The notes: a model not told the origin generated them from the letters alone. A stretch of DNA of 64,000 bases from Rhodococcus jostii RHA1 (GCF_000014565.1 NC_008268.1:6204501-6268500); one strand, 5' to 3'; positions 36,743 to 47,134 are shown, counted from the first letter of the stretch. Made by a program: numbers and translations.

Positions 36743-38034
36743 TACTTCTCGCGGGTGCCGGTGTCTGCGCGGCCGAGGACGATCTCGAGCGCCCGGGCCT
36801 CGTGGGCGTGCCCGAGCAATTCGTATCCGACGACCGTGACGACCGGTGCCAGCATCACCACGATCAGACACCACGCCATCGACACGCCTTGCGCGGCCAG
36901 CACCAGTGCGAGCGCGATCGTGGCCGCGGTCAGGACGAGGAGCAGGATGTGGAACGGGTCGGGCACCCGCAGCAGATACGTGTACAGCGCGTAGACGCCC
37001 GCGAGGAAGATCGCGACGGGCGCGGCGACGGAGAGCACCGTCGCCGTCGCGCCGATGTGGGAGGCGTGTTCGATGTAGTACGCGGCCACGTGTAGTCCGG
37101 CCCCCACCGCGGCCAGCGACGCGAAGAGCGCGATGTGGCTGTAACCCCAGACGAACGACCGGCTGCGGTACACCGCGAGCACCTCGGCCGACGGCAGGGT
37201 GTAGTACACCCACCACAGTCCGAACGTGAGCCCGATGCCGGCGACCGCGACGAGTATCGCGTCGAGCGTCCAGCCCTGGTGTTCGACCACCGCGGACAGT
37301 GATGCCACGGTGCCGATCACACCTTCGCCGAGGGTGATGATCACGAGCAGGCCGTGACGCTCGACGATGTGGTGTGCGTGCCAGGGTGTTCCGCCCTTGT
37401 ACCGTTCGGCGATGACGGGGCTGGTCAGCTCGACGAGGATGAGTATCGCGCCGAGGCCGAACGCGTACTCGACGGTGAGGGGCGCGATCACCGATGCGAC
37501 CCAGCCGATCTGCGCGAGGACGAGCATCGTGGCATACGTCAGTGACGCGGAACGGTGCTCGGGGTCGTGTTTGGCTGCGCGCAGCCATTGGAACACCATG
37601 GCGATGCGCATGACGATGTACCCGGACACCATCACGGAATTGTCGAGTTCGACCCCGCGGTCGATGGACGCGAACATCGGAGGCATGCCCAGCGCCAGGA
37701 TGATGACGCCGATCATCTGGATCATGGTGGTGACCCGGTAGATCCAGTCGTCGGTGTCGTAGGCCGACGCGAACCAGGAGAAGTTGATCCACGCCCAGAT
37801 GATCGAGAACATCGCGAACGCGAATCCCGCGAGTCCGGCGGCGACGTGTCCTTCGGCGACGAGGTGCGCGAACTGATCGCCGGCGACGCCGAACGCGACG
37901 ACGAACGTCAGGTCGAACAGCAGCTCCAGCGGCGTTGCCGCACGGTGTTCCTCGTGCGGATCACGCCCGACCATCTTCTGGACACGGTGGGCGAGCCTTC
38001 TGCTGTTCGGTGCCGGTTGTCCGGGCGTGTTCAC
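36739..38034 (-). CDS. LtrA-like (low temperature requirement A) membrane protein
   Basis: A 431-residue protein with about 11-12 membrane helices. The N-terminal EEHRAATPLELLFDLTFVVA and the HHIVERHGLLVIITLGEGVI helix are hallmarks of the LtrA family. The biochemical role is unknown; the name comes from a Listeria cold-growth mutant. GTG 38034 is the only plausible start and lies nine bases after the stop of the upstream hydrolase gene, so the two are probably one transcript. Confidence 0.9.
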   Translation of the reverse strand: MNTPGQPAPNSRRLAHRVQKMVGRDPHEEHRAATPLELLFDLTFVVAFGVAGDQFAHLVAEGHVAAGLAGFAFAMFSIIWAWINFSWFASAYDTDDWIYRVTTMIQMIGVIILALGMPPMFASIDRGVELDNSVMVSGYIVMRIAMVFQWLRAAKHDPEHRSASLTYATMLVLAQIGWVASVIAPLTVEYAFGLGAILILVELTSPVIAERYKGGTPWHAHHIVERHGLLVIITLGEGVIGTVASLSAVVEHQGWTLDAILVAVAGIGLTFGLWWVYYTLPSAEVLAVYRSRSFVWGYSHIALFASLAAVGAGLHVAAYYIEHASHIGATATVLSVAAPVAIFLAGVYALYTYLLRVPDPFHILLLVLTAATIALALVLAAQGVSMAWCLIVVMLAPVVTVVGYELLGHAHEARALEIVLGRADTGTREKY

Positions 38035-38043
38035 GGCGGTCCG

Positions 38044-38859
38044 CTACGGAGTTCCCTGGTCTGCCTGCACCACGAGGTCCGCGACCGCGCCGGGCTGGGA
38101 CACCAGGACGGCGTGCGACGCCGAAACTTCCGTGATCCGGGCTCCCGCGCGCGTCGCCATGAACCGCTCCGCGGCCGCCGGAATCACGCGATCGTTCTGC
38201 GCGACCATGGCCCAGCTGGGTGTCGACGCCCACGACGGATCGGCGGTCGGCTCGAGGTTCGCGACGAGCGCAGCCGACTTCTGGTGCGCGATCATGCCTG
38301 CGACGGTGGCGTCCGAGACGTCCTGGGCGAACACCTCGTGGAAGCGGCCGGGATCGATGTAACCGTCGAGGTTTCTCCCGGCGATTCCGGTGGGATCGTT
38401 CTCGACAACCTTCACCTGCAGCACCGGTGGGAGCAGCTGGCTGCCGGGAAACCGGATCGGGTCGAGGTTCAGCATGACGGGCTCGCCCTGCGCCGGGGCG
38501 AAGGCCGCCACGTAGACGAGGGCCTCGACGTTCGGCGAATGCACGTTGGTGATGACCGCGCCGCCGTAGGAGTGACCGACGAGCACCACCGGTCCCGGGA
38601 TGTCCGCGAGCACCTTCTCGATGGCGGCGGAGTCGTACGCCGGTCCGCGCAACGGGTTGTCCGGGACCACGACTTCGTACCCTCGGCCGCGCAGTTCCGC
38701 GGCCACCGCATCCCAGCTGGTGGTGTCGGCGAACGCACCGTGGACCAGCACCACTGTCGGCAGGTCCTGGGCGACGGCCGGTCCGGCCCCCACGATGAGC
38801 GTTCCGGCAGCCGCGATCGCGCACGCGGCAACGGCGGTTCGTAGTCGAAGAAGTCGCAT
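38044..38859 (-). CDS. Exported alpha/beta hydrolase
   Basis: A 271-residue protein with a signal peptide (hydrophobic AVAACAIAAAGTLIVGAG, cut after AVA). VVLVHGAFADTTSW is the oxyanion region, GHSYGG carries the nucleophile Ser, and SASHAVLVSQPG the catalytic His. It resembles secreted esterases of the salicylate-esterase-like group. ATG 38859 has GGGAG upstream; GTG 38862 is the alternative. Substrate unknown. First gene of a two-gene unit with the LtrA protein. Confidence 0.83.
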   Translation of the reverse strand: MRLLRLRTAVAACAIAAAGTLIVGAGPAVAQDLPTVVLVHGAFADTTSWDAVAAELRGRGYEVVVPDNPLRGPAYDSAAIEKVLADIPGPVVLVGHSYGGAVITNVHSPNVEALVYVAAFAPAQGEPVMLNLDPIRFPGSQLLPPVLQVKVVENDPTGIAGRNLDGYIDPGRFHEVFAQDVSDATVAGMIAHQKSAALVANLEPTADPSWASTPSWAMVAQNDRVIPAAAERFMATRAGARITEVSASHAVLVSQPGAVADLVVQADQGTP

Positions 38860-39090
38860 CACTCGTCTCCCGAGTCAGGAAAGAACACAGTGGGTAGGGG
38901 TGAAGGGGCCTGCGCGCCAGGTGTAGTCGTGCGACGACAGGCACCGTCATACGAGAGCAACGCCGTGGCCTGGCCCTTCGTCGCTGAGATTACTCGCCCG
39001 CAGCGCGGTCGGCATCATTTCGGCTAGCGTGATCGGAGGGGGACTTTTCGCTCGTGTGTGCACGCTCCGCTCTCGTCAGGAGGAATCCCC

Positions 39091-39876
39091 GTGGATCTCG
39101 CGTTGGGCGGCACCGTCGCCGTGGTCACCGGAGCCAGCAAAGGTATCGGGCTCGCCATCACCCGGGCGCTCGCCGCGGAAGGCGCGTTCGTGGTGGCGGG
39201 GGCGCGTTCGCCCGGCCCCGAACTGGAAGAACTCGTCCGCAGCGGAACGGTGGAGGCGGTGAGCGTCGACCTGTCGACCCCCACCGGCCCGGGTGAACTC
39301 GTCGCCGCCGCCACTGCTCGGGGCAGTCTCGGCGTCGTCGTCAACAATGTCGGCGCCGCCCACCCGAGACTGACCGGTTTCCTCGACGTGACCGACGAAG
39401 ACTGGATCACGACGATGAATCTCAACCTGATGTCGGCGGTGCGGACGATCCGCGCCGCTCTGCCGACGATGATCGCGGCGGGCCGGGGAAGTATCGTGAC
39501 CACGAGTTCGGTCAACAGTTTCCTGCCCGACCCCACCGTCATCGACTACTGCGCGTCCAAGGCCGCGCTCACCAACTTCTCGAAGGCTCTGTCGAAAGAG
39601 GTGGGACCGTTGGGTATTCGGGTGAATACCGTCAGTCCCGGTCCCGTGTCGACCGCCCTGTGGCTCGGCGACGACGGGGTCGCCGCCACGGTGGCGCGCG
39701 CCGCAGGCGGCGACCCGGAGGCAGTGGCGGAGCGTGCCGCGACGCAGGCGGTCACGGGCCGGTTCACCCGTCCGGAGGAGGTGGCGGATCTCGTCGTGTT
39801 CCTCGCGAGCGACCGGGCGGGCAATGTGACGGGGTCCGATTTCGTGATCGACGGCGGGCTCGTCACCACCCTCTGA
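39091..39876 (+). CDS. Short-chain dehydrogenase/reductase
   Basis: A 261-residue classical SDR: TGASKGIGLAI, AGARSPG (favouring NADP by lacking the acidic residue), NNVGAAHPR, Ser in VTTSSVNS and YCASK. GTG 39091 follows an AGGAGG ribosome site by seven bases. It probably acts on a steroid alcohol or ketone, but the substrate cannot be read. It converges on the next SDR with nine bases between, with no terminator in the gap. Confidence 0.82.
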   Translation: MDLALGGTVAVVTGASKGIGLAITRALAAEGAFVVAGARSPGPELEELVRSGTVEAVSVDLSTPTGPGELVAAATARGSLGVVVNNVGAAHPRLTGFLDVTDEDWITTMNLNLMSAVRTIRAALPTMIAAGRGSIVTTSSVNSFLPDPTVIDYCASKAALTNFSKALSKEVGPLGIRVNTVSPGPVSTALWLGDDGVAATVARAAGGDPEAVAERAATQAVTGRFTRPEEVADLVVFLASDRAGNVTGSDFVIDGGLVTTL

Positions 39877-39885
39877 CGTTCGAGT

Positions 39886-40677
39886 CTAACGGCGGCCCAG
39901 AAGTTTCCGCATTCCCTCGGCAGCCCCGCGCACCAGGGTGTCGCGGGGGAAACCGCTACGCTTGCGGGCCGCGTCGTAGTTGCCGCCCGCCACCCAGACC
40001 GGCCCGTCGGCGATGTGTGCGAGCCCCTCACGGGCAACGTCTTCGGGTTCGGCGACGTTCATTCCGGGAAGATCGAAGTTCAGGCCCGCCCGGACCATCG
40101 CAGGCGTGCGGGTGACGCCGAGGACCAGTTCGACCACGTGGACGCCGAACGGTGCGAGTTCGAGCCAGAGGCTTTCCGCGAAGATCCGGCCGAACGCCTT
40201 GGATGCGGCGTAGATGCTCTGGTCTTCCGAACCCAGGTACCCGGCCAGCGAACCGACCAGCACGATGCCGCCGCGGCCGCGGTCCTTCATCCTCGCACCG
40301 AAATGCTGCGACAGGTGCAGCTGAGAGGTGATGTTCAGGTCGATGACGCGGTGGAAGCCGGCGAGGTCTCCGCTGACGAACTCGTGTCCGTAACTGTTGG
40401 CTCCGGCGTTGAAGATCATCAACCCGACCTCGACGTCGTCGGTGGCCGTGCGGATCCGGTCGAGGGCGTCCGGATCGAGAAGATCGAGCGCGAGTGTGCG
40501 CACCAGGACGCCGTGGGCACGGACCTTGGCCGCGGTCTCCTCGAGCGGCCCGGGTTTGCGGGCGATCAGCACGAGGTTGATCGCCGCGCGGCCCAGCTCC
40601 TCGGCGAAACTCGCGCCCACACCCTCGGAGCCGCCTGCGATCACGGCCCACGGCCCGTAGCGCTCGGTGTCGATCAT
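39886..40677 (-). CDS. Short-chain dehydrogenase in the kshA operon
   Basis: A 263-residue SDR with a variant nucleotide loop (AGGSEGVG), IARKPG suggesting NADP, FNAGANSYG, a Ser in LVGSLAGYLG and YAASK. ATG 40677 has GGAAGG upstream. It is the third gene after kshA and the small zinc-ribbon protein, 22 bases downstream of the latter. A hydroxysteroid dehydrogenase role for ring hydroxyls before or after 9-alpha-hydroxylation is likely. Confidence 0.8.
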   Translation of the reverse strand: MIDTERYGPWAVIAGGSEGVGASFAEELGRAAINLVLIARKPGPLEETAAKVRAHGVLVRTLALDLLDPDALDRIRTATDDVEVGLMIFNAGANSYGHEFVSGDLAGFHRVIDLNITSQLHLSQHFGARMKDRGRGGIVLVGSLAGYLGSEDQSIYAASKAFGRIFAESLWLELAPFGVHVVELVLGVTRTPAMVRAGLNFDLPGMNVAEPEDVAREGLAHIADGPVWVAGGNYDAARKRSGFPRDTLVRGAAEGMRKLLGRR

Positions 40678-40699
40678 GTTGTGTCCTTCCGGAAATCGT

Positions 40700-40954
40700 T
40701 CAGTGGGCGGCGACGGGCGTCGGGACGGGGTCGGGATCGCGCACCGGGACGGCACCCTCTTCCGCGGCTCGGGTGATCGACGCCGTCAGCGCCGCGCATT
40801 CTTTACGGGGAGCGCCAGGGCGCCCCGGTCCCGCACTGCCGATCTCGCGGCACCGGGCTCGGGCTGCGTCGTCCCACTGAACGGAAGTGTGTTCCCAGCT
40901 GTTCTTCCGGACCAGGACGCTCGCGCCGCACTCAGTGCACTGCAGCGGTTGCAT
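40700..40954 (-). CDS. Small zinc-ribbon-like protein between kshA and an SDR
   Basis: An 84-residue protein beginning MQPLQCTECGASVLVRKNSW. C6 and C9 form a CxxC knuckle, and C35 and C53 could complete a metal site. The segment HTSVQWDDAARARC follows the knuckle, and the tail is Pro-rich. ATG 40954 lies inside the last 23 bases of kshA, so translation is coupled. I recall short proteins with a CxxC and an HTS-QW segment near oxygenase genes in mycobacteria, but no role is known; an accessory to KshA is a guess. Confidence 0.7.
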   Translation of the reverse strand: MQPLQCTECGASVLVRKNSWEHTSVQWDDAARARCREIGSAGPGRPGAPRKECAALTASITRAAEEGAVPVRDPDPVPTPVAAH

Positions 40955-42095
40955 CGGCTTCGCGCGCCTTTCGTGCGAGGTTCTCTTCCACTTCCCGCTT
41001 CCACGACTCGACCGGCCGGGTGGTGTCGAGTTCGAACTCGAACCGCTCGGTCATTTGCGGGGTCACCGCATCGACGTCGACGTAGAACTGCTCGTACCAC
41101 CGTCGCAGCTGGTAGACCGGGCCGTCCTCCTCACACAGGAGCGGATTCTCGATGCGGGTCTTGTTCTTCCAGATCTCGATGTCCTGCTCGAAACCCTTCG
41201 CGATGAACGTGCCGAAACTCTTCGCCATCTCGGTGGCCGCCTCGCCGTCGAGTTCCTTCGACTTCTTGACGATGATGCCGTACTGCAGCACGAACTTGTC
41301 GGCGCTGACGGGGTAGTGGCAGTTGATCAGCACGGAGTCGACATCGTGCGTCTCGTAGCGGTACGTCAGGTCGTCGACCATGAACGAAGGTCCGAAATAC
41401 GTAGCATCCGAGCGACTTCCGAGCATGCGGGGCTGTCCCGACGCGTGCGGGCGCATGTCGTCGCGGGCCTGGCCGCGCATGAACTGGCTGGCGACGTGGC
41501 CCTCGAAGACGTTCTTGAAGTAGGTGGGGAACGAGTAGTGCACGTAGAAGAAGTGCGCCATGTCGACGATGTTGTCGACCACCTCGCGGCAGTTGGTGTC
41601 GACCGTGGTCCGGTACCAGACCCAGTCCGTCCACTCGTCGTCGAGTGCGCCGTCGATGCGGGGAATCGTGACGTCCACGGGCGGCGGATTGCCCTCCGGA
41701 TCGTTCCACACGAACAGCATCCCGTCCTGGTCGAGCGCGTGCCACGACCGGGTCCGGGCGAGCGGCGGAACCCGGCGTGCGTACGGAATCTTCTTGCACC
41801 GGCCGTTGCTTCCCCACCGCCAGTCGTGGAACGGGCACGCCACCTCGTCGCCTTTGACCGTGCCCTGGCTGAGGTCGCCGCCCATGTGCCTGCAGTAGCC
41901 GTCGAGCACGGTGAGATCGCCCGCACTGTCGGCGAAGACGACGAGCTTGGTCCCGAACGCTTGCACGGAATGGGGCTTGCCGTCCCGGAATGCCTCGGAC
42001 AATCCGATGCAGTGCCATCCACGGGCGAATCGGGTGGGCGCTGCGCCCGCGTCGATTTCGCGTACCTCGACTGTCTCGGACTGTTGGGTGGTCAC
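40932..42095 (-). CDS. kshA: KshA, 3-ketosteroid 9-alpha-hydroxylase oxygenase
   Basis: A 387-residue Rieske oxygenase. The 2Fe-2S cluster ligands are C68, H70, C87 and H90 (CRH then CPFH, 16 residues apart). The mononuclear iron site includes H181 and H186 in DMAHFFYVHY, with N175 or D178. It hydroxylates C9 of 1,4-diene-3-keto steroids, which opens ring B. GTG 42095 begins VTTQQSETVE. Its reductase partner KshB is not in this window. The gene is divergent from the second HsaA-like gene. Confidence 0.92.
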   Translation of the reverse strand: MTTQQSETVEVREIDAGAAPTRFARGWHCIGLSEAFRDGKPHSVQAFGTKLVVFADSAGDLTVLDGYCRHMGGDLSQGTVKGDEVACPFHDWRWGSNGRCKKIPYARRVPPLARTRSWHALDQDGMLFVWNDPEGNPPPVDVTIPRIDGALDDEWTDWVWYRTTVDTNCREVVDNIVDMAHFFYVHYSFPTYFKNVFEGHVASQFMRGQARDDMRPHASGQPRMLGSRSDATYFGPSFMVDDLTYRYETHDVDSVLINCHYPVSADKFVLQYGIIVKKSKELDGEAATEMAKSFGTFIAKGFEQDIEIWKNKTRIENPLLCEEDGPVYQLRRWYEQFYVDVDAVTPQMTERFEFELDTTRPVESWKREVEENLARKAREADATAAVH

Positions 42096-42169
42096 GATGC
42101 GTCCCGTCCTCTCCTGGGCTTGTGCGGTGCCCTGCACGCTAAGTGAGCGTGGACGGCGCGCATCGCGTT

Positions 42170-42186
42170 GTCCCACTGGACGGGAC
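42170..42186 (+). promoter_or_regulatory. Shared element, weaker copy in the kshA/hsaA-like divergent region
   Basis: GTCCCACTGGACGGGAC matches the 16-base consensus at 13 positions and is itself an imperfect palindrome. It lies 75 bases before kshA and 77 before the HsaA-like gene, so it could serve either. Confidence 0.4.
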
Positions 42187-42203
42187 CGGGCGGTGAGGCG
42201 GTG

Positions 42204-42221
42204 TTTCCCGTTGAGCGAGAC
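42204..42221 (+). promoter_or_regulatory. Shared element, copy pointing toward the second hsaA-like gene
   Basis: TTTCCCGTTGAGCGAGAC ends 41 bases before ATG 42263, nearly the same distance as the hsaD copy. Confidence 0.5.
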
Positions 42222-42262
42222 GCACATCCACACGCGGGTGTGATCGCCCTACCCTCCGACAG

Positions 42263-43429
42263 ATGACGAACGAGGTCCTGGGATCGGTCCGCGGCCTGCT
42301 GCCGATGATCGCGGAACGCGCGGACAAGGTCGACGAGTCGCGGCGGGTGTCCGAACAGGTGATCCGTGAGCTCGGCGACGCCGGAATGTTCAAGATGCTG
42401 CAGCCCAGGCGGTACGGCGGCACGGAAAGCAATCCGGTGCACTTCTACGAGGTGGTGCGCGCCGTGTCCGGTGTGTGCGGTTCGACGGGTTGGCTGGCGT
42501 CCGTGCTCGGTGTGCACCCGTGGCACCTGGCGCTGTTCGACGACCGGGCGCAGCGGGACGTGTGGGGCCACGACGATTCGGTACTCGTGTCGTCCGCCTA
42601 CGCACCCGTCGGGCGGCTCGTTCCGGTCGAGGGCGGTTACCGGCTGACAGGGGACTGGCATTTCTCCTCGGGCTGCGAGCACGCGTCGTGGGCGCTGCTC
42701 GGCGCGATGGTGGTCGGGACCGCGGGCCGCCCGGTCGATTTCATGACCGCGCTGGTGCCGCGGTCGGACTACCGCATCCACGACGTGTGGGACGTGGTGG
42801 GGATGCGCGGCACCGCCAGCAACGAGATCAGCGCCGAGGACGTGTTCGTTCCCGACTACCGGATCAAGAGGAACTACGAGACGGCGCAACTGCGCGGACC
42901 CGGGCAGAAGGTGAACCGGGGACCGTTGTACCGGCTGCCGTTCGCCACGCTCTTCACCACCACCGTCGCGGCGCCGGGGGTCGGTGTCGTCGCGGGGTGC
43001 TACGAACGCTACTTGACGTTCATGCGGGAACGAGTGCGGCTCAGCCTCGGTGGCGGCCGATTCGTCGACGACCAGTTCGCCCAGGTCGCGGTGGCCCGGG
43101 CGTCGTCCGAGATCGACGCCGCGATACTGCAGATGGATCGCAACGTGCGTGAACTGTGGGAACTGGCCGAGGCCGGGGAGGAACTCCCCATGGGTCTGCG
43201 TCTGCGGGTGCGCCGCGATCAGGTTCGCGCCACCGAGCGAGCCCTCGACGCGATCGACCTGCTGTTCAAGACCGCCGGCGGGAGTTCGCTGTCGCGCGGC
43301 AACGCGATCGAACGGTCGTGGCGCGACGCCCACGCGGGCAGCGTGCACGTGGCCAACGAGCCCGAACGCGCCCTCGCCCTGTTCGGCAGGGGCGCGTTCG
43401 GGCTCCCGGTGGAGGACAACCTCGTGTAG
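42263..43429 (+). CDS. Second HsaA-like flavin-dependent monooxygenase
   Basis: A 388-residue paralogue of the HsaA encoded at 32130. It keeps MLQPRRYGGTESNPVHFYE, CGSTGWLASVLGVHPWHLAL, GDWHFSSGCEHASW and the terminal ERSWRDAHAGSVHVAN, but many other positions differ. It may hydroxylate a differently substituted phenolic intermediate, for example one with a ring C hydroxyl, using HsaB for reduced flavin. ATG 42263 lacks a strong ribosome site. Its stop abuts the stop of the convergent kstD copy. Confidence 0.85.
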   Translation: MTNEVLGSVRGLLPMIAERADKVDESRRVSEQVIRELGDAGMFKMLQPRRYGGTESNPVHFYEVVRAVSGVCGSTGWLASVLGVHPWHLALFDDRAQRDVWGHDDSVLVSSAYAPVGRLVPVEGGYRLTGDWHFSSGCEHASWALLGAMVVGTAGRPVDFMTALVPRSDYRIHDVWDVVGMRGTASNEISAEDVFVPDYRIKRNYETAQLRGPGQKVNRGPLYRLPFATLFTTTVAAPGVGVVAGCYERYLTFMRERVRLSLGGGRFVDDQFAQVAVARASSEIDAAILQMDRNVRELWELAEAGEELPMGLRLRVRRDQVRATERALDAIDLLFKTAGGSSLSRGNAIERSWRDAHAGSVHVANEPERALALFGRGAFGLPVEDNLV

Positions 43430-44968
43430 TCAGCTCCGCATGTGCTGAACTGCCCGGTAGGAGAAGACCATCGCGGTGCCGAGCGGCACTCCGGGACCGG
43501 GATAGAACCGGCCGCTGAGCGATGCGCTGGTGTTGCCCGCCGCATACAGTCCGTCGATGGGTGTGCCGTCGGCGCGCAGGACGCGGGCGTCGGCGTCGGT
43601 CCGGACCCCGCCCTTGGTGCCGAGGTCGCTGAGCACGATGCGGGCCGCGTGGAACGGGCCCTGCGACACCGGGCTCAGTGCCGGGTTCGGTGGCGCGTCC
43701 GCACCCGTGCCCGGAGGGCAGAAGAAGTTGTCGTACGGGTCCTCTCCCCGGTGGAAGGCCTCGTCGACGCCGTGCTTGGCGAAGTCGTTGAACTGTTCGA
43801 CGGTGCGGCGCAGAGCGTCTGCGGGGACGCCGATCTTCTCCGCGAGTTCCTCGATCGTGTCGGCCGAGACCCAGGTGCCCGCCGCGTGATGCTTCTCGGC
43901 GGAGATGTGCGGAATGGAGATGGCAGGCAGCACGGGCCCGCCCTCCTTCGAGTCGAACACGAGATACGAACTGCGGCTTCCGTGCTCGATCATCGCTCGA
44001 CCGAACTGGTCGTACGGCAGGGACTCGTTGAGGTACCGCTCTCCGGACGTGTCGACGAGAATGCCGCCGCGCACACCCACCATGAAAGCGCCGGAGCCGT
44101 CCGGAAGCTCGACCCCGGGGCACCACCACGCCTCGTCGAGGAGTGCGGTGTCGGCACCGATGTCCACCGCCGCCCGCAGGAGGTCACCGGTGTTCGCGCC
44201 GCGCGGGCCCATGCTCCAGTCCGCCTTGCCCGGCGTTCCGTTCTCGGTGCGCAGGGCCGCGTTGCCCTCGATCCCGCCGGCCGCGAGCAGCACGCCGCGC
44301 GTCGCCCGGATCCGGACGGTCTCACCGGCGGCGTTCGTCGCCAGGGCGCCGACCACCCGGCCGTCCTCGACGACCAGCGAGCGCGCGGCGGTCTCGGTGC
44401 GCAGTTCCGCGTGCCCGGTGCCGTGCAGCGCCATGAGAAGGCGCCCGATCAGGGCGCGGCCGCCGTTCAGTGTGCCCTCCGGATGCGGTTCCCCGGCCCG
44501 GTCGACGTCGGCCTCGGGCCGGATGACCTCACGCAGGTCCCCGACCTCGTCGCTCGGCAGGTCGAGCGGGTTGATCGCGCGACCGTAGTCCATCCGGCCG
44601 GGCGCCTTGTAGTAGTCGGGGAACGCGCGCCACTCGAACTCGATGTGGGGATCGCGTTCGAGGAGGTCGACGACCTCGGGCGCGGTGGCGACGTACGCCT
44701 CCTGACGGTCGATCTCCTCGTCACCGACCACTGCGCGCAGGTACGTGCGCGCCTTGTCCGTGGAGTCGCCGATGCCGGCGCGCTCCTGCACGGCGGTGCC
44801 CGGCAACCACACCGCGGCGCCGGAGTACGCGGACGTGCCGCCGAACAGTGGGGTCTTCTCGAGGACGAGGGTGCGCAAACCCTGCGAAGCGGCCGTGTAG
44901 GCGCCGGTCAGCGCGCCGCCCCCCGAACCGACCACCAGCACGTCGCACTCGGTTGTCCAGTCCTGCAT
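43430..44968 (-). CDS. Second KstD-like 3-ketosteroid dehydrogenase
   Basis: A 512-residue flavoprotein of the KstD/fumarate-reductase flavin family. The FAD site is LVVGSGGGALTGAYTAASQG with GGTSAYSGAAVW following; the C-terminal RFYPGPGVPLGTAMVFSY keeps the active-site Tyr and Gly. It is shorter than the copy at 27584 and diverged from it, so a different specificity is likely (delta1 or delta4(5-alpha) dehydrogenation). ATG 44968 has GGAGG upstream. Divergent from the tetR gene across 184 bases. Confidence 0.86.
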   Translation of the reverse strand: MQDWTTECDVLVVGSGGGALTGAYTAASQGLRTLVLEKTPLFGGTSAYSGAAVWLPGTAVQERAGIGDSTDKARTYLRAVVGDEEIDRQEAYVATAPEVVDLLERDPHIEFEWRAFPDYYKAPGRMDYGRAINPLDLPSDEVGDLREVIRPEADVDRAGEPHPEGTLNGGRALIGRLLMALHGTGHAELRTETAARSLVVEDGRVVGALATNAAGETVRIRATRGVLLAAGGIEGNAALRTENGTPGKADWSMGPRGANTGDLLRAAVDIGADTALLDEAWWCPGVELPDGSGAFMVGVRGGILVDTSGERYLNESLPYDQFGRAMIEHGSRSSYLVFDSKEGGPVLPAISIPHISAEKHHAAGTWVSADTIEELAEKIGVPADALRRTVEQFNDFAKHGVDEAFHRGEDPYDNFFCPPGTGADAPPNPALSPVSQGPFHAARIVLSDLGTKGGVRTDADARVLRADGTPIDGLYAAGNTSASLSGRFYPGPGVPLGTAMVFSYRAVQHMRS

Positions 44969-45058
44969 CGTCGTTTCCTCCGTTGATGGTCTGTGGAGAC
45001 TGGCGGTCCAGTCGTGGGGTTCACGCAATCGCATCCGGGCGGCCTGCGGCATGCGCGG

Positions 45059-45073
45059 TCCCACTCACCGGAC
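45059..45073 (+). promoter_or_regulatory. Shared element, copy before tetR
   Basis: TCCCACTCACCGGAC, 79 bases before the tetR start and pointing toward it. It differs from the consensus at one central base and lacks one G near the end. Confidence 0.42.
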
Positions 45074-45152
45074 GAAATTCGATGCTTTCCCGATCCAATG
45101 CGAGAATCGACACCGGATCCGGGGCTGTGTGCGGAGTAAAGGGGGATCGAGG

Positions 45153-45764
45153 GTGCCGAGAATCGCCGAAGTGCGGGACGCTGCCGAACCGAGTTCGGAG
45201 GAACAGCGGGCCCGCCACGTCCGCATGCTCGAGGCCGCGATCGAACTGGCCACCGAGAAGGAACTCGCCCGGGTCCAGATGCACGAGGTGGCCAAACGCG
45301 CCGGCGTCGCGATCGGGACGCTGTACCGGTATTTTCCGTCGAAGACGCATCTGTTCGTCGCCGTGATGGTCGACCAGATCGACCGGATGGGTGTCGGGTT
45401 CAAGAAGAGCGCGCCCCCCGGCGAATCGCCGCAGGATGCGGTGTACAACGTGCTCGTCCGCGCCACCCGCGGTCTGCTGCGACGGCCCGCACTGTCCACC
45501 GCGATGATCCAATCCACGAGCACCGCCAACGTCGCGTCCGTGCCGGACGCGGGGAAGGTCGACCGGGCATTCCGGCAGATCATGCTGGACGCCGCCGGGA
45601 TCGAACATCCGACGGAGGAAGACCTCACGGCACTGCGTCTGCTGGTGCAGTTGTGGTTCGGTGTCATCCAGTCCTGCCTCAACGGCCGGGTCTCGATTCC
45701 CGATGCCGAGTCCGACATTCGTAGGGCGTGTGACCTGCTGCTGGTCAATCTGTCGCATCGCTGA
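45153..45764 (+). CDS. KstR-like TetR-family regulator
   Basis: A 203-residue TetR protein. The DNA-binding part VQMHEVAKRAGVAIGTLYRY FPSKTHLFVA closely follows KstR, the steroid regulator of mycobacteria and rhodococci, while the ligand domain is diverged. A regulator of this bile-acid-type locus responding to a CoA intermediate is the natural reading. GTG 45153 follows GGGGGA by six bases. Two candidate operators lie between it and the fadA5-like operon. No classical KstR box was found in the window, so its site probably differs. Confidence 0.85.
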   Translation: MPRIAEVRDAAEPSSEEQRARHVRMLEAAIELATEKELARVQMHEVAKRAGVAIGTLYRYFPSKTHLFVAVMVDQIDRMGVGFKKSAPPGESPQDAVYNVLVRATRGLLRRPALSTAMIQSTSTANVASVPDAGKVDRAFRQIMLDAAGIEHPTEEDLTALRLLVQLWFGVIQSCLNGRVSIPDAESDIRRACDLLLVNLSHR

Positions 45765-45801
45765 CAGCTCGCCGGCGTAGGGCCGTCTCGCCGTCGAGAT
45801 C

Positions 45802-47110
<1,309 letters not shown>

Positions 47111-47134
47111 CCCCGAACGATCGACGAGGCCGAC

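Noticed and set aside
40872..40888. Another match to the shared 16-base element
   Set aside because: It lies inside the coding sequence of the small zinc-ribbon protein and matches less well.
42130..42204. A minus-strand stretch encoding PVQWDNAMRA, like VQWDDAARA of the small zinc-ribbon protein
   Set aside because: No start codon with a CxxC part precedes it, and the likeness rests on about 15 bases that overlap a copy of the shared upstream element. Probably chance or part of the regulatory sequence.
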